A DNA stretch of 64,000 bases, taken from assembly GCF_001411555.2 (NCBI RefSeq), contig NC_049909.1:992001-1056000 (forward strand), written 5' to 3'. Every line of letters starts with the position of its first letter. Within the stretch, counting starts at the first letter, position 1. This DNA comes from Juglans regia (lineage: Eukaryota; Streptophyta; Magnoliopsida; Fagales; Juglandaceae). Under the pieces are notes generated by a model, which was given only the letters and a program-made list of their open reading frames with translations, ran no database searches and had not been told where the DNA came from. Positions 1-10,817 of this stretch are shown piece after piece. The position numbers and the translations under genes are program-made.

Positions 1-1122
1 ACATGCATTATTAAAAATCTATTTAAAGATTTGAAGTAAAAAATCAATATTCTAATCGCTCAAAATCGATTAAATAATAAAAAAGCCAACACTGTTCTAC
101 AAATCCGTCATAAAAGCATAAATAAATGATAAAAGCTAAGAAAACAAAGAATAAACTTTATTGTTGAATTTAAGACTGAATGTTGTCGGGCCTCCATGAT
201 ACAAATAGGAATAGCCATGGGATATATGGTGTCTTTACTCCTAATTGTTAACTCGATGGTAGCATAGGTGTAAACAAAACCCAATCAACATAAACTAGCT
301 GCTAGTAGAAGACTTGAATGGGAAAGTGTCAACAAATAGGAAAAATTAGGCTTTAAATATACCGAATAGCTTATTAAAAAAGACCAAGAACTTTCTTGCC
401 TATTATGATATGTGAAAAAATAAATAAATCAAGGGAGAATGTGAGATTTTTCTAATGACCAAAAAATAGTTGCAAGTATGAAAAAATTATTGAAAAGTTA
501 ATAGAAACTTAGAGAACTAAGTGCTAAGTTGGGTTTTTTTTAATTCTTGGGGTGTCAAATTGTCTTTATATTGAGGACATCTAAACAAAAAGTATGTATT
601 AAAGAAGGGATTTAAAAAATTTTGGTGCATCATACCCAAAACGTGCAAGTTCCACCCGGCCTGCTTTAGGGTATTGAATGGTGCGCAATAAAGAAATCCT
701 CCTATACTAGGGTTTGAATTTGAAAAAAACAAAAAAAGAAAGAATTGATTTTTTTATGAGAAATGATATTTACAATTTTAGGATGTGCAACTATCTTTTG
801 AAAAAAGTGAAAAAATTTGAGACCCATGAAAAACAACTATCTTTTTAATAGTAGACCCTAATTTTTTTCAAATAGTATGCTTGAGCTCACTGACCCTAAG
901 ATTATAGCTAGCATTACCCTTATATATATATATAATTGTTTTCATTATGTTTTGTTTATTAAAAATATATTAATATAACTATTTTAAAAAATTAAGCTTA
1001 TCCGTTGTCAAAACAAGGTTTGCTCCTAAAGATAAACCGCAGTTCATTTTCTTCAATTAATAACGGCCCATTGCATATTTAAATAGTAGAAATAGCACGT
1101 AAGATGAAGATTAATTGAGAGT
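1..1122. other. AT-rich spacer, no gene seen
   Basis: AT-rich sequence with short stop-broken frames only. A 71-codon minus-strand frame at 517-732 has no motif I recognise and no supporting context. No repeat structure stands out before the MITE that starts at 1123. Confidence 0.6.
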
Positions 1123-1340
1123 TCGTTTGGATAATAAGATGAGATGACATAAGATAAGATAGTTTTATATGAGTTGAATAAAATATTGTTAGAATATTAT
1201 TTTTTAATTTTATTATTTTTTTGAGATTTGAAAAAGTTAAATTATTTATTATATTTTGTGTTAGAATTTGAGAAAATTGTAATGATGAGATGAGATGAGA
1301 TGAAATGAGATGGGTTGAGAGTGTTTCTGTATCCAAACGA
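1123..1340. mobile_element. MITE with short terminal inverted repeats
   Basis: The left end reads TCGTTTGGATA (1123-1133) and the right end reads its exact reverse complement (1330-1340). Inside each end lies a GATGAGAT/GAGATGAGAT-rich tract, and the centre is AT-rich and non-coding. At 218 bp with inverted ends and no coding capacity it fits a miniature inverted-repeat element. The flanking bases (AGT and TGC) do not form an obvious target duplication, so the exact ends may lie a few bases off. I recall similar GAGAT-repeat elements from Fagales genomes, but cannot verify that here. Confidence 0.7.
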
Positions 1341-1527
1341 TGCCTGAATTATTATTGCTTGGGAGTATTAGAATTCTTACTTTTCTTTCTCATTTAGGAT
1401 TTTTTTTTGTGGGAAATAGTTATATATTATATTTATTATTATTAATATTTCAGGATTTATTTTGAAATTTATAAATTAGTTTCAAAAAGAGAAACTAGGA
1501 AGAGTTTATAAGTTATGACTCTTGGTT

Positions 1528-2338
1528 AGGGTTGTAAAAAAAATCAAAATCTGGTTGAACCGGATAATTTATAAGCGGTCCAATGTGATACTGGTTCTTA
1601 AGAACTGAAACTGATCCTAAACTGGTTCGGTACCATTTTCATATTTTTAAAACTGGTTTAAACCGAACCAGACCGATATATATTTATAATTATTTATATT
1701 ATACTTAAATCTTTTATAATATATTGTATGCTAAATTGCTAGTTAATATGATATGAAATTGTAATCTTATTCTTCAAGTCTATTAATCTTATAACATAAA
1801 ATTAAAATTAATCTTATATTTTTTAATATAACATTTGATATAACATATAAATTTTAATCGTATAATATAAAATTAATATAACATAAAATCCTAATCTTAA
1901 ATATAAGTATTAATATAAACTTACTTTTGATATATATATATATATAATACATTTTCAGCCTAATAAATTATAACATATATTCTTTTTATAAATACTGTTT
2001 TACACATTTGATCATATATAATCATATAAAAAGTCTAGAACTTATATAGACTATAGTTAAACTCAATACTATACTCGTATGTGTTAATTACTAAAAAATA
2101 ATGTACTTATACTATAATATAAATAGACTAATAATTTAGTATATGTAACCATTATATTATTACTAACATAGATAATCCATAAAACTAGAAAAACTAGACT
2201 GGACAAAAATCAGAAAACCAAAAATTTAGGTTTTAGTAGTAAATCAATCTGGTATCGGTTCTTATATTTTCAAAATCTATGTATACTGATTCGTTTCTAA
2301 AAAATGTACAAAATCGAACCGAACCTTACCTGTTAAAC
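1528..2338. repeat. AT-rich element with GGTTCGGTT/AACCGAACC arms (possible MITE)
   Basis: The left part (about 1528-1680) is rich in CTGGTT, GAACCGG and AACCGAACC motifs. The right part (about 2195-2335) carries GGTATCGGTT and GAACCGAACC. Between them lies about 500 bp of very AT-rich sequence with ATATAT runs. The two arms are loosely complementary, as in old hAT- or Mutator-like non-autonomous elements. I could not define clean terminal inverted repeats or a target duplication, so class and limits are tentative. Confidence 0.4.
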
Positions 2339-2761
2339 TCCTACACTCGAGGGAGGAGATTTGCACTGGGAAAAGCAACGGTTAGAGGGAGGGAGAGAAT
2401 TACATGGGGCAATCAGATCAAGGTGGGAAGCATTTCTTGACTCAGCCTTCTTTGCCCTAGTTATGGGGAGGGGGGGGTGGAATTCACACCTTTTAAAGTT
2501 CAGGAAGAATGTCGCTCTCAATTAAGAAATATGAAATTAGCTGATGAACTAGGACATGGTTTCAGACTGGGTTTGCCATGTGAGAGGGGGGGGAGGGTGT
2601 GAACCGGTCTAGGAATAGTGTTTTCCTTTTAGTAAAGGAGTGCCCATAGTGAGTACCCCTTCCTCCTTTCATTGGCTAGGGTTATGAAGTGGCTTAATAA
2701 CTACTTCATGAGCCTTGATGGCTGGCATGGGGGTTACACTTAGAGATGCTATTTATATAGC
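2339..2761. other. Spacer, nothing recognised
   Basis: Unique-looking sequence with two G-runs (near 2466 and 2586) and no open frame with a recognisable motif. It ends at the target site of solo LTR A. Confidence 0.5.
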
Positions 2762-2766
2762 TTCTC

Positions 2767-4957
2767 TGTAACACCCCGTATTTTAGTATATTTTTACTGA
2801 AGAAATTATTTTTATGGATTCAAAAATTTATTCTCTTGTTTTAATATTCGATAGATTTTTAGTGGGTTTATTTTTATTATTTTAATTTGGTGAAAATTCT
2901 TTTGATGTGCTTTCTTAATATTTAATTATTGTTATGCATTTAAATTGCTTTTCATATTAAATTAACTTATTGTTGGGTTTAATTATTTATTTTCATTTTA
3001 ATCACTGCGTTTGAATTATTTTATTTAACTTGCTGTTTTAAAATCGTTTCTGTTGGATCATTTTTGTGACCCAGGATGTGAGGATTGGACCTCATTTCTT
3101 TCCCTACATTTTCTCTTTCCTCTTTTCTTTTTCTTCTTTTCTTCTCTTCCTTTCTTTCTTTTTTCTTTCTCCCCTGGCTTCTCTCGCGCACGACGCTCTC
3201 TCCCTTCTCTCCCGCGCGTCGATCACCTCTTCCCCAGCCTGCCGCCGGTGATCGACATCGCCCCTCCCTTCAGCTCCCCCACCGGCCGGCGACCCCACCC
3301 CTCCATTTCCAGCCCGTCTCGCGCTGCCGTTAGCCACCACGAACTACTCCAAGCAGTGGCGTTCTTTGTGCTCGTGCGCTGCCGTCGCGCCACAACTGGC
3401 CACCATTTCTTCACCACTTCATTCTCGACCTCCTAGCAACCCATTGGACCCAACCCCACCTCCGATCCATCACCGGTGAAGCACAACCAACTCCATTTCC
3501 GATTTGGATGTTTTTGGCCTTCAACCACCCATTACGTCGCCACCCACGGCCAACCACCACCACCACTAGCTTCACTGACATCCCTAGGCCCTACCCTATC
3601 AATCTTGGGTCTTCGTTTGCACCCATTCAAAAGTGGGTCTTTGAGACCCACGGCCACAGTGCATTTGGCACTGTTCCGTAGCTGCATTGTCACTTCTTGC
3701 ACCTCCGTGATCCTCCAGAAATTGCTATATAGCAATGTAAGTATTTCTCCAAAGAACTTTCATGATTTAAATGTATTTTTGCACTAACTCATTTCACTGT
3801 GATCTAATTGGTTTTGCCCGACGGAGTCCGAGGAGTACGGGGGTCGGATGGATTAGTGGAGGAAGTTTGTCTGTGTGTTTTGGGCTGTGCTGAATTGTTG
3901 GTTGGGATTTGTGTGGTACATGTACATTGCATAATTGCACGCATGATCATGTTTTTAAAGGAAACTGGGTTTTCGTGTATTGCATTCATGTTCATGTGTT
4001 TATTGAAAACTAGGTTTTCATGCGAAAGGATTTTTGGGTGCGTGTGTATCACGACCCCAAGCCGAGATGGGGTATTATCTCGATGGAGCTCCTCTGGTCA
4101 CTCAGGAGCGGAATATACTGAGTGATGTCCCCTGGATTGTCGCCGGGCGACAATGTGATCGGACGAGATGGTCTAGTGCCGACTTCGTGGTCCTTCTGCT
4201 GGCGAGGACTAGAGGATGTCTGGCCACGTACTCGTTGGGCGCGGAACTGGGCATCGCTCGTTGCGTTGTGTGGATGCTTGGCCACGAACGCGCTGTGCGC
4301 GAAACTGAGCATCGCTACGAAGCCAGGACGTGGGGATGGTCCCTAGGGGAGATCATGGTGCATATGGTAATAATGGATTAATAGACTATTTATGGGAAAA
4401 TAGTGTGTGTTGGATTTTTGTGTAAACCATTTTCTGGGAAAATGTTTTACAGATATTTTGGGCCAAATTGGATTTTGGCGTGTGTTGGAAAATGTTCATT
4501 TTCGGGGAAAATGATGCTTTGAGAATAATGCATATTCATCATATGCATGCATGTTGGTCGCATTAATGCATTTTTATTCCTAAAGGTTGTTTGGGTTATA
4601 CTTACCTGTGGTACCATTTTGTGGTAACGCAGATTTTGATACAGATGAGGAGGATGAGGGCGAGCCTGAGGAGACGGCTCTGCCCGAGAAGTGATCTGGG
4701 ATCACTTGCTTATTTATTTTATTTTACTGTATTGTATATTTATTTTGGATGATTGTATAACTTTTTAAACCTTTTACTGATATTTAAATTGTGTTTAAAT
4801 TCTGGTACTTAGTTGACTTAATTTATCCGCTGTGTTGTTCTTGTACACTATTGCATGTACACACACATGGTACTATCGTTGGGATGCGTGACCGTGTTGT
4901 CATCATCCTGGCGTCTCGATTCCTGTGTTTCCTTACATGGGGGTCGGGGGCGCCACA
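2767..4957 (+). mobile_element. Solo LTR A (about 2.19 kb, TG...CA)
   Basis: The sequence begins TGTAACACCCCGTATTTTAG and ends GGGGGCGCCACA. It is flanked by a perfect 5-bp direct repeat TTCTC (2762-2766 and 4958-4962), the target duplication of an LTR retrotransposon. No internal region or second LTR follows, so this is a solo LTR left by LTR-LTR recombination. It is homologous along its length to LTR C (18621-20741) and, in its first half, to LTR B (18064-28791). Shared blocks are the start, a GTGACCCAGGATGTGAGGATTGGACC block, a CT-rich tract, a GTAAGTATT site and an acidic-codon block near 4630. The frames in the CT/GC-rich tract (3053-3436) are compositional. The family is probably Ty3/gypsy, judging from the TGTAACACCC start. 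Confidence 0.93.
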
Positions 4958-4962
4958 TTCTC

Positions 4963-6593
4963 CCCCCTTTGGGTGAGGTACGTACTAATTATGAGCAATG
5001 CTACGCAACCTCTCATCCTCCACATACTATATTTTTTAAAAATTTTAAAATTTTTTAAAATTTTTTTAAAATTTTTTTTAATTTTTTTTTTAAACTAATT
5101 CAATTTTTCTATTCATTATTCATATATTAAATATTTTATAAAAGAAAAAAATAATAAAAATTAAAAAAAAATGTGGTATGTGGAGGTAGTGTGAATAGTA
5201 GGAGGTTGTGTAGATTTTTTGACTAATTATAGCACAAAAGTGAAAATCTCTCTCAAGTATGGTTCTCTCTAGTTTTAGCACTTAAGCTCTAGAATATATG
5301 AGTGTTGCTCTAGTCTTACCATGTAACACATTTCACTATCGAAGGATGATTTCGGATGAACAACACTCATGGAGAAGTCTGTGAAACAACCACTTCCTTT
5401 TTATGATTTTTCGCTTGTGGTAAACTCTTTCGCTGTACTCTAATCTAGTTTTTCTAATGCCGACTGGACATACGAACGCACACATGCTCACAGCCTGGAT
5501 ATAAGTTTAGAGGGGCAAAATATTTTTAGGATAGAATAAATAGTTGAATTGAAGCCTGTTAGGAACACCATCAAGAAGTGAAATTTTTTCTACAAGCGGC
5601 CTTGGGGGCCAGCCCCCCTCCTCTCTTCGGTTGTGTGTGTGTGTGTATATAACAACTAACAAGAATCCATTAAACATGTGCCAAATATAGATTAAATTAA
5701 AAAACGAACATTTTTTTATTCATTTAAAAAAATATGTATTTGTCAAATGGAACGAGGAGCATCACTCTTTTTCAAATAATTAATCTATAAATTTGTTCGT
5801 TATCAGGGAATTCCAGAAGATGGCTTTATTAGATGTAATTGACGTTTTAATAGAGCAAAGGAATGAAAACTTGGACAAATGGATTTTTTAATGAATTTAT
5901 TTTTTAAATAAAAATTCCATTTGAGGCCAAACGGGTAGCTTAATTTTCCCTTACTAGAAATATCGAATTCTTGGTTAATGACTAGTCTATCTACTCACAA
6001 ACTGTAAATAATGGGAACTCATTTAAAAGAAGAAATATTTAGTTATTTCAAACATGTTCTCTTTACTTGCATTTCTTCATGTGATTCCTAAGCCCTTAAA
6101 AGACCATGCACATGCTAAGTTTCACAATTATTCTTTAGCAGCAATAGAGTCTACTCGATCTGATCTTGCCTGCCAACTCTAAAGTATATGCGCAGTTATT
6201 TCACATTCCCATTGACAATAGCACTTGATGCGGTGATTAGGGGTTATTTATACCAATCACTAGGAGGCTGCCTCCCATTATTTTTAACAGTAGACTCAAA
6301 TGTAGCTAATGTAGCAAATTATATTCCGCTTCAAAAAAAATTTCTAGCCCTCTTCCATTGAATCATCGATCCTCCATTCAACATTTGAAAGCATATTTCA
6401 ACACCTTTTTCCTCCCATTTCAACGTCTCATTCTCATCGGTCTTCTCCCTTTTTGTCACCGTGATCGGGTTTCACCGGTCTCTCTTGGCTGTACCACCTT
6501 TGGGTTTGCAAGTCTCTTTCTCTCCTATTATATTCTCAATCCGCTGGGACACCAAACATCCTCAAGTTTCTCCATTGAAAGAAATAATAAAAA
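4963..6593. other. Spacer containing a MITE and a GT microsatellite
   Basis: AT-rich sequence with no gene. It holds the MITE at 5001-5213 and a short (GT)n tract at 5632-5646. A frame at 6358-6675 runs into the copia LTR and has no recognised motif. Confidence 0.6.
5001..5213. mobile_element. MITE with CTACGCAACC-type inverted repeats
   Basis: The left end CTACGCAACCTC (5001-5012) pairs with the right end GAGGTTGTGTAG (5202-5213, one mismatch). A second inner pair, CCTCCACATA on the left and TATGTGGAGG on the right, extends the inverted repeat. The core is a T-rich/A-rich low-complexity stretch with no coding capacity. The length of about 213 bp fits a MITE. No target duplication is clear. 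Confidence 0.75.
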
Positions 6594-6840
6594 TGTTATG
6601 GCCTCAATGCCAAAACTATTACTCTGTTGTTATATTTATATATATCTTGAATTGATAAGATTACATGAGTTTTGAAATACAAAAATACAAGAAATGCGGA
6701 AGGAAGATAAGAAGGATGAAACAAAATACAATAGATAAGATCAAGTGCCAACAGAGATGATTAGTGCAGAATTTGAATTTGGTGATGAAGAATCAGGTTC
6801 AGAGATCTTTATGGAAGTGGATTTAATCTTCTGGTTAACA
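6594..6840 (-). repeat. 3' LTR of the copia element (247 bp)
   Basis: On the minus strand it begins TGTTAACCAG and ends GGCCATAACA, so it has TG...CA ends with the inverted pair TGTTA/TAACA. It follows directly on a purine-rich tract. A TATATATAAAT stretch near 6630-6645 (minus strand) could be the promoter TATA box. The matching 5' LTR is missing. Confidence 0.85.
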
Positions 6841-6849
6841 TCCCCCCGC
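6841..6849 (-). other. Polypurine tract of the copia element
   Basis: GCGGGGGGA on the minus strand lies directly before the LTR start TGTTAACC, the position expected of the plus-strand DNA primer. Confidence 0.8.
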
Positions 6850-6867
6850 AAGCTAAAGGGGGGTAGG

Positions 6868-8376
6868 CACACCTGCAGCTTGTTCCTGAGCTCACAAGAT
6901 CGAACTGTACTTAAACCTTTGGTGAATACATCAACTATTTGATCTTGGGAGCAAGTAAACTGGAGAGCAATATCTTTATTAACAACTTTCTCACAGATGA
7001 AGTGAAAATCCACTTCGATGTGCTTGGTTCAAGCATGAAATACCGGATTGGAGGCTAAGGCCAAGGCACCGATGTTATCACACCAAATAGTGGGACGAGT
7101 AGAGAGAGGTATACACAAGTCTTTGAGAAGCATTCAAACCCAATATATTTCTGTCGTGGTGATGGCTAAGGCACGATATTTAGCTTCAGTACTGGATTGT
7201 GCCACAACATTTTGTTTCTTAGCAGTCCAAGACACCAAACAAGAACCAAGAAATACACCATAACAAATAGTAGACATGCGATCATCAGGATTTCCAGCCC
7301 GATCGGAATCACAATAAGCTTGAAGAGTGAGTGAACCTTTCGGATACCATAGACCACAATCAATGGTCCGTTTGAGATAGCGAAGAACCCGCTTAGCTGC
7401 AGACTAGTGAGAGGAACTTGGGCAATGCATATGTTGGCAAAGCTGGTTGACAGAGAAGGCAATGTCAGGACGAGTCAAAGTGCAATATTGTAAAGCACCT
7501 ACAGTTTGTCGATACTCAGTAATTTGGGTTGGTGTTAGAGGTTCTCCATCATTAGCAAAAAGTTTAAGACCCAAAGAACATGGAGAAGGATAAGATTTAG
7601 CCCCAATCATCTTAGTGCGATGTAGAATATCTCCAATATATTTGGACTGCCTAAGATGAAGACTAGTAGAATCCCGATGAGCTTGAATACCAAGAAAAAA
7701 ATTTAAGGAACCCAGGTCCTTCATTTTGAATTCAGTTTGCAGCTTGCCAATGAGAAAGAAGATGAGAGACTAATGTGTGCTTGTCACAAGTATGTCATCA
7801 ATATAGATAAGAAAGAACAAATGAATATTGTCCTGATGATAAACAAATAGCAAAGAGTCCACTGGTGAAGAGGTAAATCCAAACTCAAGGAGAGATTGAG
7901 AGAGTCTCAAAAACCAAGCCCTTGGAGCTTGTTTAAGGCCATACAAAGACTATACCACAATCTTGCTCAAATCCTTTGGCCACTAATCTGGCCTTAAGTC
8001 GATCAACTGCACCAGCAGATGTTTGTTTAACCTCGTATACCCATTTATTGTCAATCACGTTGTGATCCAAGGGCCTAGGACAGAGAGTCCAAGTTTGATT
8101 AGCAATTAAGGCATCATATTCCTCTTGCATAACCATATGCCATTCTGGAAGCAATGAAGCTTGCTTGTAAGAATGAGGTTCAAGTGGCATGGTAAGACTG
8201 GTTAGAGCTTGAAGTGGATGTTTAGTGGAATAGAAAGTTTGATAATCTGATAAATCATGAGGTTTGAGGTATCCTGTTTGGGAACGAGTGGTCATAGGAT
8301 GAGTTGTAAGAGGATTGGAATGAGGTATTATAGATGAAGAAGCATGGGATAAGGGAGGGTCACTAGGCATGGTCAA
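6868..8376 (-). pseudogene. copia reverse transcriptase and RNase H remnant
   Basis: Minus-strand reading gives the copia RT N-terminus (WTLCPRP...NKWVYEVK...RLKARLVAKGFEQ, 7933-8376). The frame then jumps to SLYGLKQAPRAWF and YIDDILVT (about 7780-7930), followed by MKDLGSLNFFLGIQ (to 7724) and the TRPDIAFSVN block. The RNase H part continues to about 6960 and ends with DIFTKGLS-like DVFTKGLS. Between KGFEQ and the YGLKQAP block the usual RT segment holding the first catalytic aspartate is missing, so an internal deletion removed it. The region is also broken by stops and frame changes. It is dead copia pol, clear in family and not functional. Confidence 0.9.
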
Positions 8377-8526
8377 GGGAAGGGATTATGTTGGAACGGA
8401 AGATGGTGAGTGTTCAGAAGAGGAGAAAATAGGAGAAGTAGAGTTGGATTCTGGAAAACGAGTCGGTGAAGGAGATTGACTATGAGGTGACATGGAGGGA
8501 GGTTCAAGATAAGGTTGAGAGTGATT

Positions 8527-9957
8527 TCAAACAGCAGAAGTGCTAAGGGATAAACCATAAGCAGTATTGGTTAGAGATAAATCAGAAACAAAATTTGAAG
8601 GAAAATATATAGAAAAAGGATTACCATTAGAGGAGGCCACTGTGGAAGGATGTGAGGACTGCAAGCCTTCCTTTGCAGGGAACGTATGCTCATCAAAAAC
8701 CACATGCCTGGAAATAAAAATTTTATGGGAGGTAGGATCTAGACACCGAGAACCAGGCTGATTTGAACTATAACCAAGGAAGATACATTTCTTTGTACGA
8801 AACATGAGTTTGTGAGAGGTATATGGGCGCAAAAGAGGATAACAGGCACATTCGAAAGTTCGAAGAGATGTATAATCTGGATGAGTACCAAACAGTTTAA
8901 AGAATGGTGTTTCTTTGTTAAGAACCTGCATTGGCAAATGATTGATGATGTATATGGTAGTTAAGAAGGCATCAACCCAGTAGGTGGTAGGTAAATGAGA
9001 TTGGACTAGTAAAGATAACCCCATTTCAATGATGTGTTTGTGTTTTCTCTCAGCAACTCCATTTTGCTGAGGACATGTTACGCGATGGCTAATTTCATTG
9101 GTTTAAAGGAAAGATTGAAATTGTTTAGACATGTATTCCCCACCTCCATCGGTTTGGAAGTGCTTTATCTTGCAAGAGAATTGATTTTCAATGAGAACTT
9201 TGAATTTGATAAAACATACATAGACATCATATTTATTTTGGAGTGGATAGAGCCAAGAAAAATGATAAAAATCATCTATAAAGATAACATAGTAACGACA
9301 ACCATTAAGAGATTTAGTTGAACAAGACCAAATGTCTGAATGTATAAGCTCCAAAGGAGAACTTGTTATTCGATTAGAATTTAAAAATGGAAGTTGTTTG
9401 CCATTACCAAGTTGGCACGGCTCACAAACTTCAGATTTATTTATGGAACCAATATATGGTAGAGAATGTTTACTCAACAAGTGAGTTACAACTGAATTTG
9501 AAGCATGTCCTAATCTAGAATGCCAAACTGGAACAGAAGCTTTGACCCCTACAACTGTTGCCATAGCAAGTGGTTTATTGAGAACTAACGACTGCAAATT
9601 AATAGGATAAAGTCCATCACTACTCCATCCTTCCAACAGTGTCTGCCCCGTGTGGTTGTCCTTGACAAAATAGTGAGTTCCAGTTAGAATAAAGAAACAA
9701 TGATTCTCAAGATAAAATCGATTAATGGATAGTAAATTTGCAGATGCTTGAGGGTAGTGAAGAACATGATTGAGTTTAAGTTTAGAAGTGGGAGTATGGA
9801 TAGTCAGTGAACCAGTATTTTTGATATGCAAACCTTGTCTATTACCAACAGCAACATGCTCCTGACCAGTGTACGGTTGTTGAAGAGTTAGCTGCTCAAG
9901 ATTGGCTGTGATGTGCTGAATGGCACCACTGTTAGCAAACCAGGGTTCATTTGTAGT
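8527..9957 (-). pseudogene. copia protease and integrase remnant
   Basis: Near 9930 the minus strand encodes WFANSGAIQHIT, the copia protease active-site block, with N where the catalytic D of D-S-G is expected. The frame 9103-9831 then carries the pre-integrase segment (WHSRLGHAS...H...CEPCQLG) with its HHCC zinc-binding residues. The integrase core follows with IHSDIW and QTDGGGEY, giving two catalytic aspartates. The frame 8527-9024 continues with the core end and C-terminal part (THPDYTSLRTFECACYPLLRPY, KCIFLGYS). A break near 9025-9100 separates the two. The catalytic change and frame breaks indicate an inactive polyprotein. Confidence 0.9.
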
Positions 9958-10269
9958 CTAAAGAGTATTGGTTTGAGCAACCACAGCTGCCAATTGTGAC
10001 GGAGGATGGCGACCTTGATAGGCATAGTCCATGCCGTGAAAACAATCAAGAGCCCTATGGTTTGAATTGCCACAGATCTGGCAAGGAGATTTGGGAGTAG
10101 TAAAGGGTTGCTGGTTTTGGTTTGGTCTAGGAGAGTGATAGGAATGACTGTTTGGTGGGGACGGGGCTAACTTTTTGGAGTAATGTTGAGAGTGGAAAGG
10201 TTGCTGATGTTTGGTAGGATATTTTGGCTTGCGGTTGAAGGATTGTTGAGAAGGTTTTGGAGCAAACAA
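9958..10269 (-). pseudogene. copia gag C-terminal fragment with zinc knuckle
   Basis: A Gln/Pro/Ser-rich segment leads into CQICGNSNHRALDC (10042-10083, minus strand), a CX2CX4HX4C nucleocapsid knuckle. The rest of gag (the capsid part) is missing because the element is cut at 10293. It lies just upstream of the protease block, as in copia polyproteins. Confidence 0.88.
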
Positions 10270-10293
10270 GGCAAAATTGTTGGTTTTAGGTGG

Positions 10294-10817
10294 TGTAACA
10301 CCCTGACCTAGTCAAGCCCGATTTTTATATGTTTTTGGGCTTATGCATATGAAAAAACCTAGTTGAGTGTTCGAGTTTTTTTTGGAATAAACTACGGGTT
10401 TAAAATCTTTGTTTTGAAGGTTTATGATATTTTCGCCGCCACGCACAATTGCACTCCCATGCACATACGCCTCTATTCTCCTCAGCTTTAGGGTTTTTGT
10501 TTTTGTTCTAAATCACCTATTTTCACACGTTAACTTCACAGTTCAGGCACGTTTTCTTTTCCGTCTATTTTATCCCCTATATTCCTCACGTCCGTGGCAT
10601 GCATGTTTCTTCATCTCGGTGTTTCCCTTAGTGTTTCCATCACTCACATATATATACACATACATTAGCCCACACATAGAGAAACTGCCTTGTGACATTC
10701 ATTGCAGCTACTGCCCTCTTCAGTAATCCCGTTATTGCCGTTGACTCCCTTTGCCACCACGCACCACTGTGAGACAGTGCCCAGCGCTTCAAGCCTCCTT
10801 GTGCCTTCTGTTTTTAT
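10294..10817 (+). repeat. LTR-like fragment (TGTAACACCCTGACC start)
   Basis: It begins TGTAACACCCTGACCTAG, the type of start typical of plant gypsy LTRs, but is not homologous to LTRs A-C beyond the first bases. It runs about 520 bp with CT-rich stretches and stops where LINE coding sequence begins. No end, internal domain or second copy is seen. It may be the 5' part of an LTR cut by the LINE. Confidence 0.5.

Larger units (their letters stand above)
6594..10293 (-). mobile_element. Ty1/copia retrotransposon remnant, 5'-truncated
   Basis: Read on the minus strand, the order is gag zinc knuckle, protease, integrase, reverse transcriptase, RNase H, polypurine tract, 3' LTR. This is the copia order, with integrase before reverse transcriptase. 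The 5' LTR, primer site and gag N-terminus are absent: the element stops at 10293, where an unrelated LTR-like sequence starting TGTAACACCCTG begins. Several frameshifts and an internal deletion in the reverse transcriptase make it non-functional. Confidence 0.93.

Noticed and set aside
3053..3436. Overlapping open frames on both strands
   Set aside because: They lie in a CT/GC-rich tract of solo LTR A, overlap in several frames, and are not conserved as protein in LTR C (18890-19525).
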